Source of the DNA: Juglans regia
Lineage: Eukaryota; Streptophyta; Magnoliopsida; Fagales; Juglandaceae
Length of the DNA stretch: 64,000 bases
Assembly: GCF_001411555.2 (NCBI RefSeq)
Contig: NC_049905.1
Span: 6,601,053-6,665,052 of the forward strand
Reading direction: 5' to 3'
The notes under the pieces were generated by a model. That model saw nothing but the letters and a program-made list of their open reading frames with translations, was not told the origin of the DNA and searched no databases. Numbering within the stretch: the stretch's first letter is position 1; each line of letters starts with the position of its first letter. This document shows positions 32,521 through 46,210 of this stretch, piece by piece. A program made the position numbers and the translations under genes.

Positions 32521-35500
32521 TCAGTATGTGGGGCCCATTGGTGGCATACCGAAAGCTGGCATCGGAGGCATCCCCATCCCGCCCATTGGTGGTGGTGGAG
32601 CAAAACCTCCACCCATTCCTGGCATTGGTGGTGCCGGCAAAGCAAGAGGCAGCAACTGGGCATACATGTTCTGCAGATAATGAAAACAGAAAATCAGTCT
32701 TTTCATTGCTATTATCATTATTCGACTCAGGTACGACTAAAGTACTACATCTAAGCAATGGTAGCATTTATATTATTTGTCAAATAGCAGAATAATTCAG
32801 GACAACTTAAATTCCGAGTATTTAACTAATTCCTCGTCAATTTCTTAGTGACAAGGCCTAAAAAGTGGTCCTACAATCAGATCAAGGCAGCCAAAGCCGA
32901 CCAACCGCCAGGTGGTGCTTTTACCAAGAGATATCAAACTTATAAAAACCATCAAGGTACATGTAAGTATTTTTTTTTTTTTTTTTTTGATCAGGATGAT
33001 TTCTAGGCCAAGATATTGACAGAACAAAAGGTGCCCAAGTAGAGCTGAGCACCGACCCCTCAGGTCGGTAGACAGTTTTTTCTACTGACTTAGGGGTCGG
33101 CTATCAAAGCAAACCCCATTTGGTAGGTTGACAGTCAGGATACTGAACAGCCAAGCCGCCGAGAGAAAAACACAATACACAATAACAACAACAAAAACCC
33201 AAAAAGCCATGTCTTTTCTTCCCTCTTGTACGGGGAAAAAAAAAAAAAAAGGAAACAGAACCAATAATACATCACCACCACCACCTTCAGAATTCCTAAA
33301 ATACGAAACACATGAAAGAATTCTTTGATGGCATCCTCCAATTATGCTGGTCCGTCTCGTGGGATATTTCAGGTATACCAAGTTACCAACCCCCTAAACC
33401 CGACACTTGAGCCAATAATGTTGGGTTCCCTTAACCACCGACTAGGAGAGAGGAAAAGCCTTCCAACCAAGTCTGTTTGGGTCAGTCAGTTTGGGCAAAC
33501 CTGATGAGCACCCCTACCCAACCACAATTTCCAGGCACAGAACAGTGCTCCTTAATGACACAAAAGGATGGTGAATAGCCATACCTGCTGAGCAACCAAG
33601 TCCTTCTCCTCCTCCTCTTTAGCCTTCACCTCATTTAAAGCTTCAAGTTTGTACTTGACAAGATCATCTACCTTGCTTGTGTACTCTCGAATAAACTTTA
33701 ACAAAAATATTATAAAAATTGGATGTTAGTAAAAGCAAACACTTAACAAAAGAAGAAGAACAACAAAAAAAAAAAATTGGTGTCAGACATAAAAAGGATA
33801 CCTGCAAGAGGTATGGAAAGGCAAAATCAATCATATTGTTCATCCATGCAAGCTCAAGAGCAACATCTGGCCGAATTAAATCATAGCAAACAAAGAGGCA
33901 CGATGCGAAACACTCTTTCTTTCCCTGCATACACACATAAGGACGCATATTACAAAAGAATATGTGTCAATAGTATGTGGGCATGTAATTGACTCCTTGC
34001 TTTGTTTTAGAACCATGTACCATCATAAACCAATAAAGTTTTAGAACAAACCTGCTCAATGAAATATACAAGCAACTCCTCTGAAAGTTCACGGTCACCA
34101 GACTGCGAACATGTTTCCATGGCATCCTTGTAAAGATTATCTTTCTTTGACAATGCAATAGACTGCTTCCATCTTCCTGCTTTCTTATAAATATAAGATG
34201 CAACACGCCTCATCTCAAGAAGCTCATGTTTCTCAGTCTGCACAATTTTCTCATTCAAAATGGGTTAGTGTTAATTCCACCATAAAAAAGTTCCAGTAAT
34301 TAAAAGATTTTAACCTCACCTTCTGTGCGAGGCCTATCTGATCAAAATTATCATGCAGATCGATTGATTCACGTAATCTGTCATAGTCCTCCTCCTCCAT
34401 ATAAATCTCATTCAAAGCTTCATTTACAGCAGCAACATTGTTGCTCTGAACTGCAACCATGTATGGCTTCACAAGACGAAGGTGACCAGCCTGACACCCA
34501 AGAGGATACCGAACAGAAGAAGATATTACAGACAACATTTCCCAACTAAAAATCACCTCCCTACGAGAGGTTAGTGTTAGTAATGACATCATAAGCAATA
34601 TTCATACCTTCCGCATTATATCCACTACACGGGTGTGGTCCACACGAAGCGCAAGCACATTGAGAAGGTCATTGATAAGATCAGGATGTTCTTGCAAGTA
34701 GAAATGCACAGCCCTATAGTAGAGCTCAACACTTGCAACTTTGACTGTCACATCCTTGAATTGCATGTGGTCCCATGCTTCTGGGGAGTGGTTCATTATG
34801 GTAGTTGCAGCATTGTCAAACTCATCATACTGGATGTACAAATAAGTTAACTCCTTCCAATGCTGCTGTTCATCACAAGCTCGTATGAGCTTTGGAATGT
34901 TCAGACGGGTTGAGAACAATTTGATGTGCTCCATAAGCTTTTCGTGACGATATCTTGCATATAGAACTCCCAATTCAGTAAAGATACCCATATGTGCACG
35001 TTCCAACCCAAGTCCACTCTCCATGAGAGAAATGAGCTCATTAAAGCATCCCCGGTTCTGGTAATACTCGCTTACCTCCTCCAAATCATCCACCTTAAAT
35101 AACAAAACACATAATTAAGCAGTAAAACAAAAAACGGAATTCTAAAATGAGCAACCAAATAGTTATATTCTACAACAGTGGACCAAAAGTAGAGGTGCCA
35201 GCCCAGGAATGTGCACATCTTGGGGGTCCACAAGGACCAAAGCTGTATTCAATCACAGAAGAGAGAGAAGGGGGGTCTTGAATTTGCATCATGTAGTAGA
35301 ATATAACTACAGTGAAATTCACTACAGATTTCCCTCAATTTTGTAAACATCTTGTACCTGAGTTGTTCAAAGATTTGCACCAGTGTGGCTAAACAACACA
35401 CATACAAAACCATATAATGACTATTATAAACAAGAAGACACAAACATTATATGCACTCCAAACATGAATGGCACCTGTATGATGATGTTCAGACCACATA

Positions 35501-38500
35501 TCTGAGCCAAGCGGAATTCCTCAGCATCAACACAGGCAAAGCAAACTTCTTTCCATGTTTTAGAGCTGTTGGCTTTCCGAGCTGCATCCACAGCACTTTG
35601 AAACTGTTTTAGCTTCACCAGAGTAACTGCCAGCTTAGCCCAGTTAGAAATAAATGCATATATGATCTTTGCTGCCTCATAGAGGGCTTCATCATATAAG
35701 CGGTCTCCAACATTCTGGAGATTGGCAACATTTGGCATGAGAATGAACTCTTCAATGTCACTGAGCCGATCAATCTTAGCATAAGCATAAATGAGTTCAC
35801 TGTCCACCTTGGGCTCTTTGGTCTTTTGTCTAACCATTAGAAGGTACCTTACCAAGTCAGGGTACACGCTTACATCCTCAGCAGCCCTTATGACATCTAA
35901 AAATTCAGTGGCATCATCTGCACGGATAAATGACTCGATAGCATCACTCACTAACCCCTCTCGTAGTTGAGCCTTGGCCACTTGGCTCCAAACAGCATCT
36001 TCTTCTACCCGGAATGCAAACTCTACAGCTCTTTCAATGCTACGAATATTATCCAAGAGAACATTCACAGCCTGAACATTCAAATTGAACTTTTTAAAGA
36101 TGGCAAATGCTTCTTCATACAATTGAGCTTCCACAGCCACCTCCCCAACAGCGGGTCCATCGAAATTGTCCAACCTATTAATATAATCCATAACTCTTGT
36201 TGGGTCAGCTTTTATGGCAGTGAGGATCAGCAGATTCTGAAGATTAAAATTGCCACTAAATGCAGAATTTTGGAGCACAATCTTCTCAAGAAGCTCAATT
36301 AGTTCATGTGGAAGATCTGCTGTCATAAAAGCCTTTACAGCTGCTGACACTTGCTCAGGACTATTGCTTTCAGGCAAAGCGGTAGACACAACTTGGTCAA
36401 TTATCTGTCTTCTGTACTCATTTTCAGGATCAAGAACTTTCTCCCAGAGCTCACCATCCATCCTTTCCACCACATATCTAATGGAAAAAACAATAGATAA
36501 ATGTAACAAGCATGCTGAATAGAAGTTCTAGGATGTAGGTTATATCTAGAAAGAAGTAACAATGTACAAACCTGGCCTGCAGTTTAAACAAGGAATTTTT
36601 ATTTGTGACGTTTATAAGTTCATCATCACATTGCCCTCTGCGGTATGCAACAACCGCAAGAGTTGGATCCCGTTTCTCACAATATTTTCCCACAACACGA
36701 GAATCATAGTATGGGTTGGTAGTAAGAAAATGCTCTGGGTTATTGTTGCTGTCTATGATGATTTTACCCAGAGCATTGTGAACATGTACATCTTGGCTTC
36801 CCTCACTCACAAGATGCTCTAAGAACTGAGTCAGCAAGCGGAGACGGTTCCTACCAAAAAGGAAAATCAACGGTTAAACAAAATCAAAATGATTATGAAA
36901 ACAGGGCATGAATGAGGAAACAGCGCACCTCTTCTCGCATTCCTCCACTAGGGGTTCAACAGGAAGAAGAGAACGAACAGAAAGAATTAGACCTTTGATG
37001 AAATCTTCAGGGCACTCGTCATCTAACAGCTGCCCTACAACTAGAGGAGCATTGCCTGGATTGACCTATCAAGCAGACCAAGGACTATAATTCTCTCCTT
37101 GATATTGACTCAGCTTTAAAAGAAATAACAAAAATAGAAGTCACAGAAAATATTCGTACACGTGTCCATGTGTGTGTAACATGAACTTGTCAAATATTTA
37201 CCTTTTGAACATAACCTTCAATATATCGAAGCATGTTATTTGTGTACAGGTAATGGGTGAGATCCGGAACAAAACCAAAGCGATCACAGACATTAATAAG
37301 AGGACGTGCATCTGGAAGCTTGGCTTCCATCAGAAAGTTCTTCGTCTTTTCAGCGTCATAAAAGTTTGATTCCCGAGTCACACGCTCTACCTCCTTAATT
37401 TGGCCAGTTTTCGCAGCAGCTTCAATGTACTTGAAGTGGATATCAGGATCCTCACTATAGCAAAAGAAATTAAAAGTAACGAAAAAATTGCCACCCCACA
37501 TATATAGGCACCTAAGGCAAATATTTCTCTTTTCTTTCAGCATAAAGAGGTTATTACCTACCTATAAAAAAAAATAAAGAGGTTATTACCTGGAGCTCAA
37601 ATATGACCCTAAGAAAAAATACAATCCTTCATAAGACTTGAATTGATCAAAAAGTTTTATGCATGCCTCAACACCCAACTGATCAGCATATTCTTTGGCC
37701 GTCTGCATAGAAAGTATTCCGGTAAGCCTCATTCTTAGAAACGTCAGTTACAGCAATACTTGCTGAAAGAAACACTAGTTCACCTGCACAATTATCTGGA
37801 GATTGCCTCTAAGATTGACCACCAGAAGATCTTTCATGCACTCAAGAGCCCATTCTTTGGAAAGAGTTCCAAAGAAATCAACAAGAGACTGTAAAGCACG
37901 AAGTGATTAGAAAATTTCAAATATTCACTTTTGACCAAGTATGAGCACTTGAGACCAAACCTGTGGTTCAATTGCATGTGTGTTCACAATGACACGTTTA
38001 ATATCAGGCAACTCAGTATAGTGCTGCACAATGAAAAAAGAATGTCAGAACAGGAGAGAATTCATTATCATTGAAGAATTTGGTTATCAAAGTTCAAGAG
38101 GGGGTCGTACCTGTAGAGCTCGCAAATATAAACCAGCTTTTTCACAAAGCTGCGCAATACGTGGGCGGTCATAATGACTGAACATGCCATTTGCTAATAT
38201 AGCATCTGCAACATTTGGAAATGTCACAAGATTAATTTCCAGAACCTGAAAAGAATAGAAGATAAAACTGATATGAGCAAAGACATGAAAGAAATTATAA
38301 AATAACACAATAAGCTATTAAGAAATCAATTACAATAAGGAAAACTGAACCTTTGTTTGAAGGTGTCCATGTTCAGGTAGATTGGGCTTCAGCACGTCCA
38401 ACAAGAAAGCTGTTGCCTCACGGATTAAGTTCCTCTGAACAACAGAATCCTTAGTAATTAAAAGTCTAAGTGATGAGGACATCTCTTATTAATGCTTTAT

Positions 38501-41500
38501 TTATTTTATTAATGTCTTGTCTATTTTATTTAGGGTTTGTATTACCCTACTATTTAAAGACATCTTCTATTTTTGTTATTTTATTAATGTGTTATTTATT
38601 TCATTTAGGGTTTGTATTGCCCTACTACTTAAAGACTTGTAAGGAACATTGGAATGTAGGTTTTTGAATTAAAAGTGAGCGCCACAGCCGCCTCCTTCCA
38701 ACCCCTCTTTGCTTTCTTCTTCTTCCTCTCTTCTCTTCTGGTTCCTTTCCTTCTCTCTATTACTCTGCTTCTATCTCTTGTTCTCACTTCTATTCTACAT
38801 CACTAAGGTTGATAATTCCTAGTTTAAATCAACAATGATAATACAATAATTTTCTCGTGGTAGAAAATCTGATCATGCCAAACTGAGGTTAAAAAAATGA
38901 AGAATAGGAAAATGGCCTGCTATCTCTCCATTCATATTCAATATATATTTTTATCTTGGAAAGATAAACATAGAATCATAAACTATTAAAATGAAAAATG
39001 AGGAAAACCCTAATTGAACCTGAAGAAACAGATCAGTTATCGTGTTAAAGTCAATTGGGCAGCCTCCCTCCATTTGAGACATCATCAATGCAAAATTAAC
39101 AGCCCCCTGCAATCAAGAAAGTTGCAAATCATCTAATATAAAAAAACAAAGAAAAGATCAGGCAGGTATGTGCAATGTCCCACAACTACATGTTCAACAT
39201 TTTTTAAACAAGACTTGCTATTTGCTAGGAGTTGTGACAAGAACAAAACTGTGCTTTGAGTCATAAGGGAATGAGATATATTTCTACGAGAAGCGAAAGA
39301 TACTGTTGACTTCAAATTTTTTTGTTTTCCTAATTAGGATGTTATTTTTAAGTTGGATGGAACACTTACAAAAATATGTCACACCCAACTTAAAAATGTT
39401 GGGTGGAACACTTACACAAAAATGTTGCACCCAACTTAAAAATAATATCCATTAGGTAAACAAAAAAAAAGCCTCGTATTTTCTTTGCAAAATAATCCAC
39501 ACACCTGGGGGTCCGATCGCAAAATTGTTTGTAGAAGGAACAAATAATCAGGTGTGTACCCAACCTGCATTGGTAAGGAAAACCATCAGTATGATGACCA
39601 TCAACATGTACTGATTTATAAATTGTACTACAATGATATGGTAAAAGTCATACCATATAGGTATCAGTTTACAAATAATAACTATTCCTGAAATAATATT
39701 TGAAGATTCTGATTTCGAAATCACCTGCTTTGAATATATTAAAATCTTGTCAAACTCCCGCCTCTCGGCAAATGCAGCAACAACTTTTGGAGTTGCCCTA
39801 GCTTTTATATATATCTTCAGCGCAAGATCGTTATCCACAGTCTGCAAAATGAACCATTTGAAGATATTACAACTATCAAAAATATAAAATAGATGACTAA
39901 AAAGACCCAACTAAACAGGCAAACTGCAAAAGATCCAAGGAGACAACTTCCACTTATAAGTGAAAATACTAATGTGATTTTCAAAAGTTAATATGTTCCT
40001 ATAAAAACCATGGTCCTAACCTACCCTAGCCAATGAGTGAGCATACAAGCTTTGCCAGCTTGAATAATTCTTGAAAACTTGTAAACAAGTCGCAACGCAT
40101 AGGGTGTTACAGAAAAGAGTCAGAAAAAAAGTTTCATACAAACCTTCACAAGATCTCCAAGTTCCTCACTACATTCCAGCTTGTCCTCTGCCAACCAATT
40201 CTCTAAAAGATTCTTCTTATTCTGATTTACAACAAGGCGTGACAATTCCAACGATTCAAAAGCATTGAGTTTTCCTCTCGTTAACAGGGTTCCAAAGTAC
40301 TGCAACAATGGCGGTGTTTGCCCTGCTTGCACAGGAACACTCTACAACAAATGAACACAAGCACATTAAAACCATGCCACAAAGTCACATGAAAATCTTA
40401 CAGAAGAAGCATCTTGCTCTCAGGAACTTATCAGGAGTGAGAATTATGCAAAATCTGACCAAACATGCCAAACTGAAATACACACCTGAAATTTAGCAAC
40501 AGTATCAGGGGTACGGAGTATTCCCTGAGGAGATTCTGCAGCAAGCTCTGCAGCCTCCTTATACTTAGTCTGAGTGAACAACTCCTGAAACCGCTGGATA
40601 ACCTAAGCATAATGAACCAAACAAAAGTCAAGTAATGCAGGGCTCAGACCTCGGTAGTATCACCAATGAAAGCTCAAAAGCAAAACCAGTATCCAAAAAT
40701 TAAATCACAACCACCGTTAATTTACCAGCTTTTGCTCCAAGCACACTACATTTGCCCCATGACAGCTCAACAGCAAACAATTATGATAAATGAAATCAAA
40801 ATAAATGTTAAATTTACCATCTTGTCTGCACCCGGAAGGTTTCCTCTTTTCGCAAGATTAACAGCAAGTTCCAAATTTTTCAACTGCAAACCTCAAAAAA
40901 AATAGTTCAAAATACAATATTATTTTGTTCTGGAAGCCCAAAGAGGGAAAATTTATAAGCGTACCGATTCACTGACAAATTCTACAATGGTTTGTTCATT
41001 TACAGTGGCAAGCAACACCTGTCCTCGTCTATTGATGGCATAAAAACCCCCAACAGATGAAGCTTCTGTTGTCAAAAATATAGGATCTGGACTAATTCGA
41101 TTTCTATACACTGCAGCAGCCGTCTCTAGGTCATACACAAAAAGAAGTCCAAGCTTCGTGATCACGTATATTAAACCATATTTTTGTGATATCTGCCACA
41201 CAAAAGATAGCAGCTTAATTTCTGATATGCCTACACAGGACTAAGAAATTTAGTAAGAGACACTACTGACCTGCATTGACACAGGAAAGTCATCCGCAAA
41301 GTCTGGAGGAAAGAATAGATCTGCTTGTTTCTTGGTAAATGATGGTTTGCCTGAGAACACAAATCCATAATCAGTACAGGAAGGCATGATAGACAGCACA
41401 GGGTGTAACAGAAACAACAACGTTGGCTTTTTGAAAATCGAGTGCTTGTAGTTTTGTATGGCATGCAAAGCATGCATCTGATAAACCACTCGTAGTAGTA

Positions 41501-44247
41501 ACAAAAAAGCTAGCATGAACTTCTATGTTTAGGTACATGCTAATGTTCACGGACCTGACTGGGCACCGAGTTCAATAATATGCAGCTTTGATGTAACCTG
41601 TCCAGCATTCAAGGTCTTCGAGGCAAAACAAATTAGAATTGAAGGATTTTCATTCCCTGCAACCTGTATATAACATGAAAATGAAGATTTTGCAGTACCA
41701 ATCAGCACCATAACACCATAAACGAATATTAATAATAAAGCCCATATGAAAACAAAGGAGAATCATACTTTAAATGTGGCAAACGATGCAGCATGTGCTT
41801 CTAGAGCTTGACTACGTTGCTGATCCACAGAGAAAAGCTGCATACTTCCTTTGACCAGTTGTGGCCTCTATGAACAAAATTTTGAAAATAGGAAATATAT
41901 CAATGCTGATGATATTGCCTGAACTGGTAGTTTTCTCACAGGTACGTGAAAAATAAAACACACAACACTACCACTTGGCATAAAACAATACACTAAAGGG
42001 AAAACTGCAATAGTAGGAACAAAATTTTTATCTATCATAAGAGAATAAAATGCAAAATTATGACCATGCTTGACCATTCAAGCAACAACTTGAGATAAGC
42101 ACAGTATGTGTGACTCCACATTTTAAAGATATATAATATAAACAGGTACATGGCATAACTCTTTTAAGTGAAGAGCACAGAATACAAAGATAAGAACACA
42201 CATATAAACAAGAAAACATTGACAATACACACCATAGACTACAAATAAGGATAGGACAGCTTACCTCCTGTGAACCAGGAGCAATTCCAATCAAAATCAA
42301 CCACTTTTCCGTAGGATCACACCGATAGTTGATTATTTGATTGTTTGCCAAATTAGCAGTTCGCTCAAACATCTTCAAGGGCTCAGAATCACCTAAAATA
42401 CCAGATGCATCAAGAATGATATATGAAACAATAGCCGCAGCAAGAGAGCACAGCGTGGAAGGGCAATCATTAAAATAAAGCCAAAAAAAGGGTAAACAAC
42501 GTGATCGAGAGGAGTTAAATGTCTTGCCTTCAATCGACCAATGATATACTGAGGTCTGTGTCACGAGACCTAGCATCTTGGGGGTGATCCATTTCCAAAA
42601 GACTATCTATTCATTCAAAGAGGAAACCACATGACTTAATACTGTTTAGCAAATTCATAGTCATAGCACAGAGCAGGTTAAAAAGTGATGTCAAACACTT
42701 GGAAAATGCTTGAACAGAACAAAATCGTCACCTGCTCAGGCATCTGATGCGACTTGACCTTTGCTTTTAGTTCAATGTTGAATATTTGTAAATGATCCTG
42801 AGTAGTTCCCGCAACTTGAGCTGCAATCAAATATTGTTATTCATTAGCCTAACATTGTTATTACCACTTCGTAGAACTGGATCCAGCACTGATTTATGGG
42901 ACAAGTTTTAAACAGAAAAATATGAACCATACAGAGTACACATATTGCTACCCCTTTCCAAACAAAGAACACTAAACCACAGCAATAACATCAATCCGTA
43001 CCATAATCTCAAGTTTGCACTTGGCAAAATAAAATCCAATTGTGTCAACAGCTGATTAGCAAAATGATTGTTATTTCAATGCACAATGCACATCCCTATG
43101 AAGATAAATCATATCTTTAATGACAAAACTCAGGTTACCTTCCGTTTAACAAAACCAGTGTTTTAATGGTAAAATAAAAAATATTACGATTCATCAATCT
43201 CGAGGGCCTCATTATGTATAGGTTGTTTGTATAAAATCTATTCATTTCGATGAGCCTTAAATTTTTTATATGGACACTCATTTTCATCATCGTATTTTAA
43301 TACAACTCAGAATGTCAAAAAGTCTAATAAACTCCAGTAGAATGGTAAAACTATATGTTATATTTCTAACTTTACAAGGATAAGCTCCTCTAGATTTTCT
43401 AGGATAACTCCACGTTGGGGTTCTTAAAGTTCAAACAGTCTTTTCGTAAATTAAAGTCGTTCAGTTTTGTCATCACGACATTATGGTTAAAATTCTCCAT
43501 TATTAGCAAGTACCATCGAACGATCCATCATTTTTTCCATTGCATTTAAAGAACAACTTTAGAACCATTAATTTAAAATAATTAATAAGATTTTAATCCC
43601 CCGCCGAATAATGGCAGATCTGATCAACTAAAAAACAAGAATGCAAGAGTCAATTCCGATCTGCAATTTAGAAGTTGACATATAACAAACAAGCAAACTT
43701 TACGCAAAGTCTTGCTCTACAATTTCTGCATTATCTCCATACTACAAATTCTACCGCGGGAACGTAATCTTCAGTGCCAGAACACTAAAATGACAATAAA
43801 GAAAAGAAAACTGTAAATGAGAAAACGGAATTCACAATTCACAATTCAGGGGGTACATATTTCCGCACCTTTAAGAGCGAGAATTCGGGAATTGGGGTTC
43901 ATCAATGCGGAGTCGGCGGTGATGGGTCGCCTCAAGGGCTGCATGGGCATGTTCATGTCGACGATCACCACGCTGTTCTGCGGCGCCGTCTCCCTCACGC
44001 AGATGTACTTGTCCGACTCCATGGTCACGTGCGTGAATGTGATGAACTGCGGGTTAATCCCAATGCTCGGTAACTGCAACAACCACGAAAACAAAAAATA
44101 AATCAAAAGTCCAGTCGAATCCCACACTCACAGACACAGTCGGAAGCATAATAGGATCTAGAGAGAGTTGATGGCACGGAGGGGATTTACCGTTAAGGTC
44201 TCTTTCATGGTGATGGGGGCATTGCCGGCCGGCATGGGGGCAGCCAT
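32521..44247 (-). CDS. CHC1: Clathrin heavy chain, 30 exons, 1705 aa
   Basis: Exons: 44191-44247, 43869-44073, 42732-42820, 42528-42606, 42265-42392, 41769-41867, 41555-41663, 41271-41350, 40965-41192, 40818-40883, 40486-40602, 40144-40341, 39725-39841, 39505-39564, 39020-39106, 38351-38434, 38111-38245, 37961-38023, 37784-37888, 37590-37702, 37202-37454, 36929-37065, 36572-36850, 35475-36477, 34608-35093, 34320-34490, 34052-34237, 33802-33924, 33585-33695, 32521-32670. They join in frame to 5118 nt, giving the length of Arabidopsis CHC1. The N-terminal beta-propeller (about 1-330, e.g. [19 protein letters not shown]) binds cargo adaptors; a linker, then alpha-helical CHCR leg repeats and the trimerisation region near 1550-1620 follow; the C-terminus is Gly/Pro/Met-rich and ends MGPTY. 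The protein forms triskelia coating vesicles at the plasma membrane and trans-Golgi. Intron 4 is GC-AG. Which plant paralogue (CHC1 or CHC2) is not determinable here. Confidence 0.97.
33035..33522. mobile_element. Possible hAT-like MITE in clathrin intron 29
   Basis: Ends read inward as TAGAGCTGAGCACCGACC and TAGGGGTGCTCATCAGG, a short imperfect inverted pair, and both flanks contain CCCAA. Inside are GGTCGG/CCGACC motifs near both ends. TAGAG/TAGGG ends suit hAT. The target duplication is not clean, so the call is tentative. Confidence 0.4.
38467..38807. mobile_element. Solo LTR (331 bp) in clathrin intron 15
   Basis: Sequence 38472-38802 begins TGATGAGG and ends TACATCA (inverted TGATG/CATCA), and is flanked by the 5-bp duplication CTAAG at 38467-38471 and 38803-38807. 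Inside, a block with TTTAGGGTTTGTATT(A/G)CCCTACTA is duplicated, followed by a TATTTAAAG TATA-like site and a pyrimidine-rich end. No internal retrotransposon genes, so it is probably the product of LTR-LTR recombination. It lies between exons 15 and 16 and leaves their splice sites intact. Confidence 0.85.
39317..39470. repeat. Foldback (MITE-like) element in clathrin intron 14
   Basis: Arms TTTTTTTGTTTTCCTAAT plus ATTTTTAAGTTGG on the left and their near inverse on the right can form a long hairpin. Inside, AACTTAAAAAT GTTGGGTGGAACACTTAC-like segments repeat. About 150 bp, no target duplication settled. Confidence 0.6.
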
Positions 44248-44614
44248 GGCGGCGTAGATCGGTGGGAATGACCCTCACAGAGAGAGAGAGAGAGAGAGAG
44301 AGATGCAGATCTAGGAAGGAGGAGAAGGAGAGGGAGGGTCGTGCGGTGGAAGTGGCTTTTCTGCGTGATTTCTTGAAGAGAATTTGGGAAATGAAGGAAG
44401 AGGTTGTACATTTTTATTTTTATTTTTATTTTTGAAGGTTTTTATTCAAATATTCAAATATTGTTCAATCGTCAATGTCAAGGGCCGCTACTATTCTTCT
44501 ACATGGAACACCATAATTAAACACATACATTTTATTTAATTTTTTAATTTTAATCTCAATTAATACACTATTTCTTTTTATGATTAGTCTGATCTTACTA
44601 TTGCTGATACTTCT
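44248..44614 (-). promoter_or_regulatory. Clathrin leader and upstream region, with GA microsatellite
   Basis: A (GA) tract at 44279-44302 lies about 30 bases upstream of the clathrin start, a common feature of plant housekeeping-gene leaders. No clear TATA box was identified. A TTTTTAT repeat is at 44411-44434. The promoter must be short, since an LTR element starts at 44615. Confidence 0.5.
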
Positions 44615-45039
44615 TGTTAAGAATTTAAATCCTCTCAAATTCACCCCTAAGATTCACTTTCTGGTGAAATATGAAAAAAAATAGAGAAATAATAATAATA
44701 CAAGAATTTACGTAGAAACTCTCAAAAATAGGAAAAAAACTACCAGACCTAAAGAAGAAAATATACTATGTGAAAAATTATTACAATCACACAATTTTTC
44801 TCCTCACCCCAAATGACACCCACAAAGCTTCCCCACTAGCAAAACTTTAACTCTTACATCTTTCCTTTTTACAAGAAAAGGCTAATAGAAGAATTTTCTT
44901 AGAGTCACAAGTTACTAATTAAGCTTATGACTTGGTGTGTTTTATCTAGAGGCTAAGCCCTCTTATTTATAGGTTATGGGTCTTTAATCTTCCCTCACTC
45001 CCTATCGATGTGAGACTCAAGAAAGGAGCAAACCCAACA
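44615..45039 (-). repeat. 3' LTR of the gag-only element
   Basis: 425 bp, TGTTAAG...AACCCAACA on the plus strand. It lies only about 370 bases upstream of the clathrin start codon. Confidence 0.9.
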
Positions 45040-45535
45040 ATCTCCACCTTGCGACTTTGGCTGATCCCACAGCCACGCTTCACCGCAATGAAGATTATCA
45101 TAACTTCTGCTATCATGCTCCACCATAAAAGCATACCCACTCAGAATAAACCAATTCCAAGCATTTCAATTTCGACCAATGTCGAAAATAACATTGCTAA
45201 AAAATTATGGTGCAACTTCCACGTTTGGCTTTCCTGAAAGTTCATCAGCCATCGACATAAATTTCCACCACACACACTGCATTAATGCCAAACCAATGCA
45301 TGTGTGCAAACTTGTGGATCTGTTAACATTAACACATCCTCTATCATGACAACTTTGGAAATTAGTGGCATGCCATGAGGATGTACATGTCCCTTTAACA
45401 GACATCGTCTTCCATGGAGAGGGACACAACGTTAGTTTCATTACCAGTATCTCCATTTACTAACTTGGAGCCACTTGCCGAACTTGCTCCTGCTCCTGGA
45501 CAATTTTTCTTGACGTGCCCAGATTGCCCACACCC

Positions 45536-46210
45536 TCAGCAGACTACTTTCATCTTCATAGAGTTCTTCTTCTTCCCATTACCAGCTACTACCAATGCTA
45601 AGTTCTCAGGTGGACCATTTCTTCCACTACCTAATCTTCTCTCTACAGAAAAGAGTTTACTGGTAACTTCTGAAAAAATTATTTTCTCCTTCCCATGTAG
45701 CAAAATAGGCTTCATATGCTCATAGGAAGATGGAAGAGACCAGATGAGCCTCAAGGCTTGATCATCATCATCAATTTTAACTCCAATAGATTCTAGCTCA
45801 AAGACAATGCCATTGAGAACACTTAAATGATCTGAAATAGTCGTACCTTCACTCATTTGCAGTGTATGAAACTGCTCCTTTAGGTATACCCAATTTGAGA
45901 CGCCATTTGTCTGATACAACTCTTCTAACTTTTCCCAGAGTTCCTTTGCCGTAGATATTCCATGTACATTTGCAAGAACATTCTTGGCCAAGCACAGACG
46001 TATCGCACTTGCTGCTCTCAAATCCAAATCCTCCCAATCTTCATCGCTCATTATAGATCTGCTATTTGTTTCATCAGTCACGCTAGTATCGCTGCTAACA
46101 TTAGGGGTTGTTCTGCCCTTCAACGCCTTGTGTAATCCTGATTGAATCAAAATATCCTTGACTTGAACTTGCCACAAGCCAAAATTGATTCTCCCGTCAA
46201 ATTTATCCAC
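45536..46210 (-). CDS. gag of the TR-GAG element, stopped in the zinc knuckle
   Basis: 224 codons from MDKFDGRINFGLW. The frame is open further upstream to about 46240, so the start may lie earlier. Capsid-type UBN2 features: LWQVQVKDILIQSGL, AKELWEKLEELY, VYLKEQFHTLQM and LPSSYEHMKPILL. The reading frame stops with TGA at 45536-45538 directly after KVVC, where the next bases in frame would begin a CCHC knuckle (GCGQSGHVKKNC). One stop thus removes the nucleocapsid finger. No pol follows. Confidence 0.85.
   Translation of the reverse strand: MDKFDGRINFGLWQVQVKDILIQSGLHKALKGRTTPNVSSDTSVTDETNSRSIMSDEDWEDLDLRAASAIRLCLAKNVLANVHGISTAKELWEKLEELYQTNGVSNWVYLKEQFHTLQMSEGTTISDHLSVLNGIVFELESIGVKIDDDDQALRLIWSLPSSYEHMKPILLHGKEKIIFSEVTSKLFSVERRLGSGRNGPPENLALVVAGNGKKKNSMKMKVVC

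Noticed and set aside
32199..32795. Plus-strand 198-codon frame
   Set aside because: Antisense of the last clathrin exon and its 3' side; no family recognised, no splice or promoter evidence.
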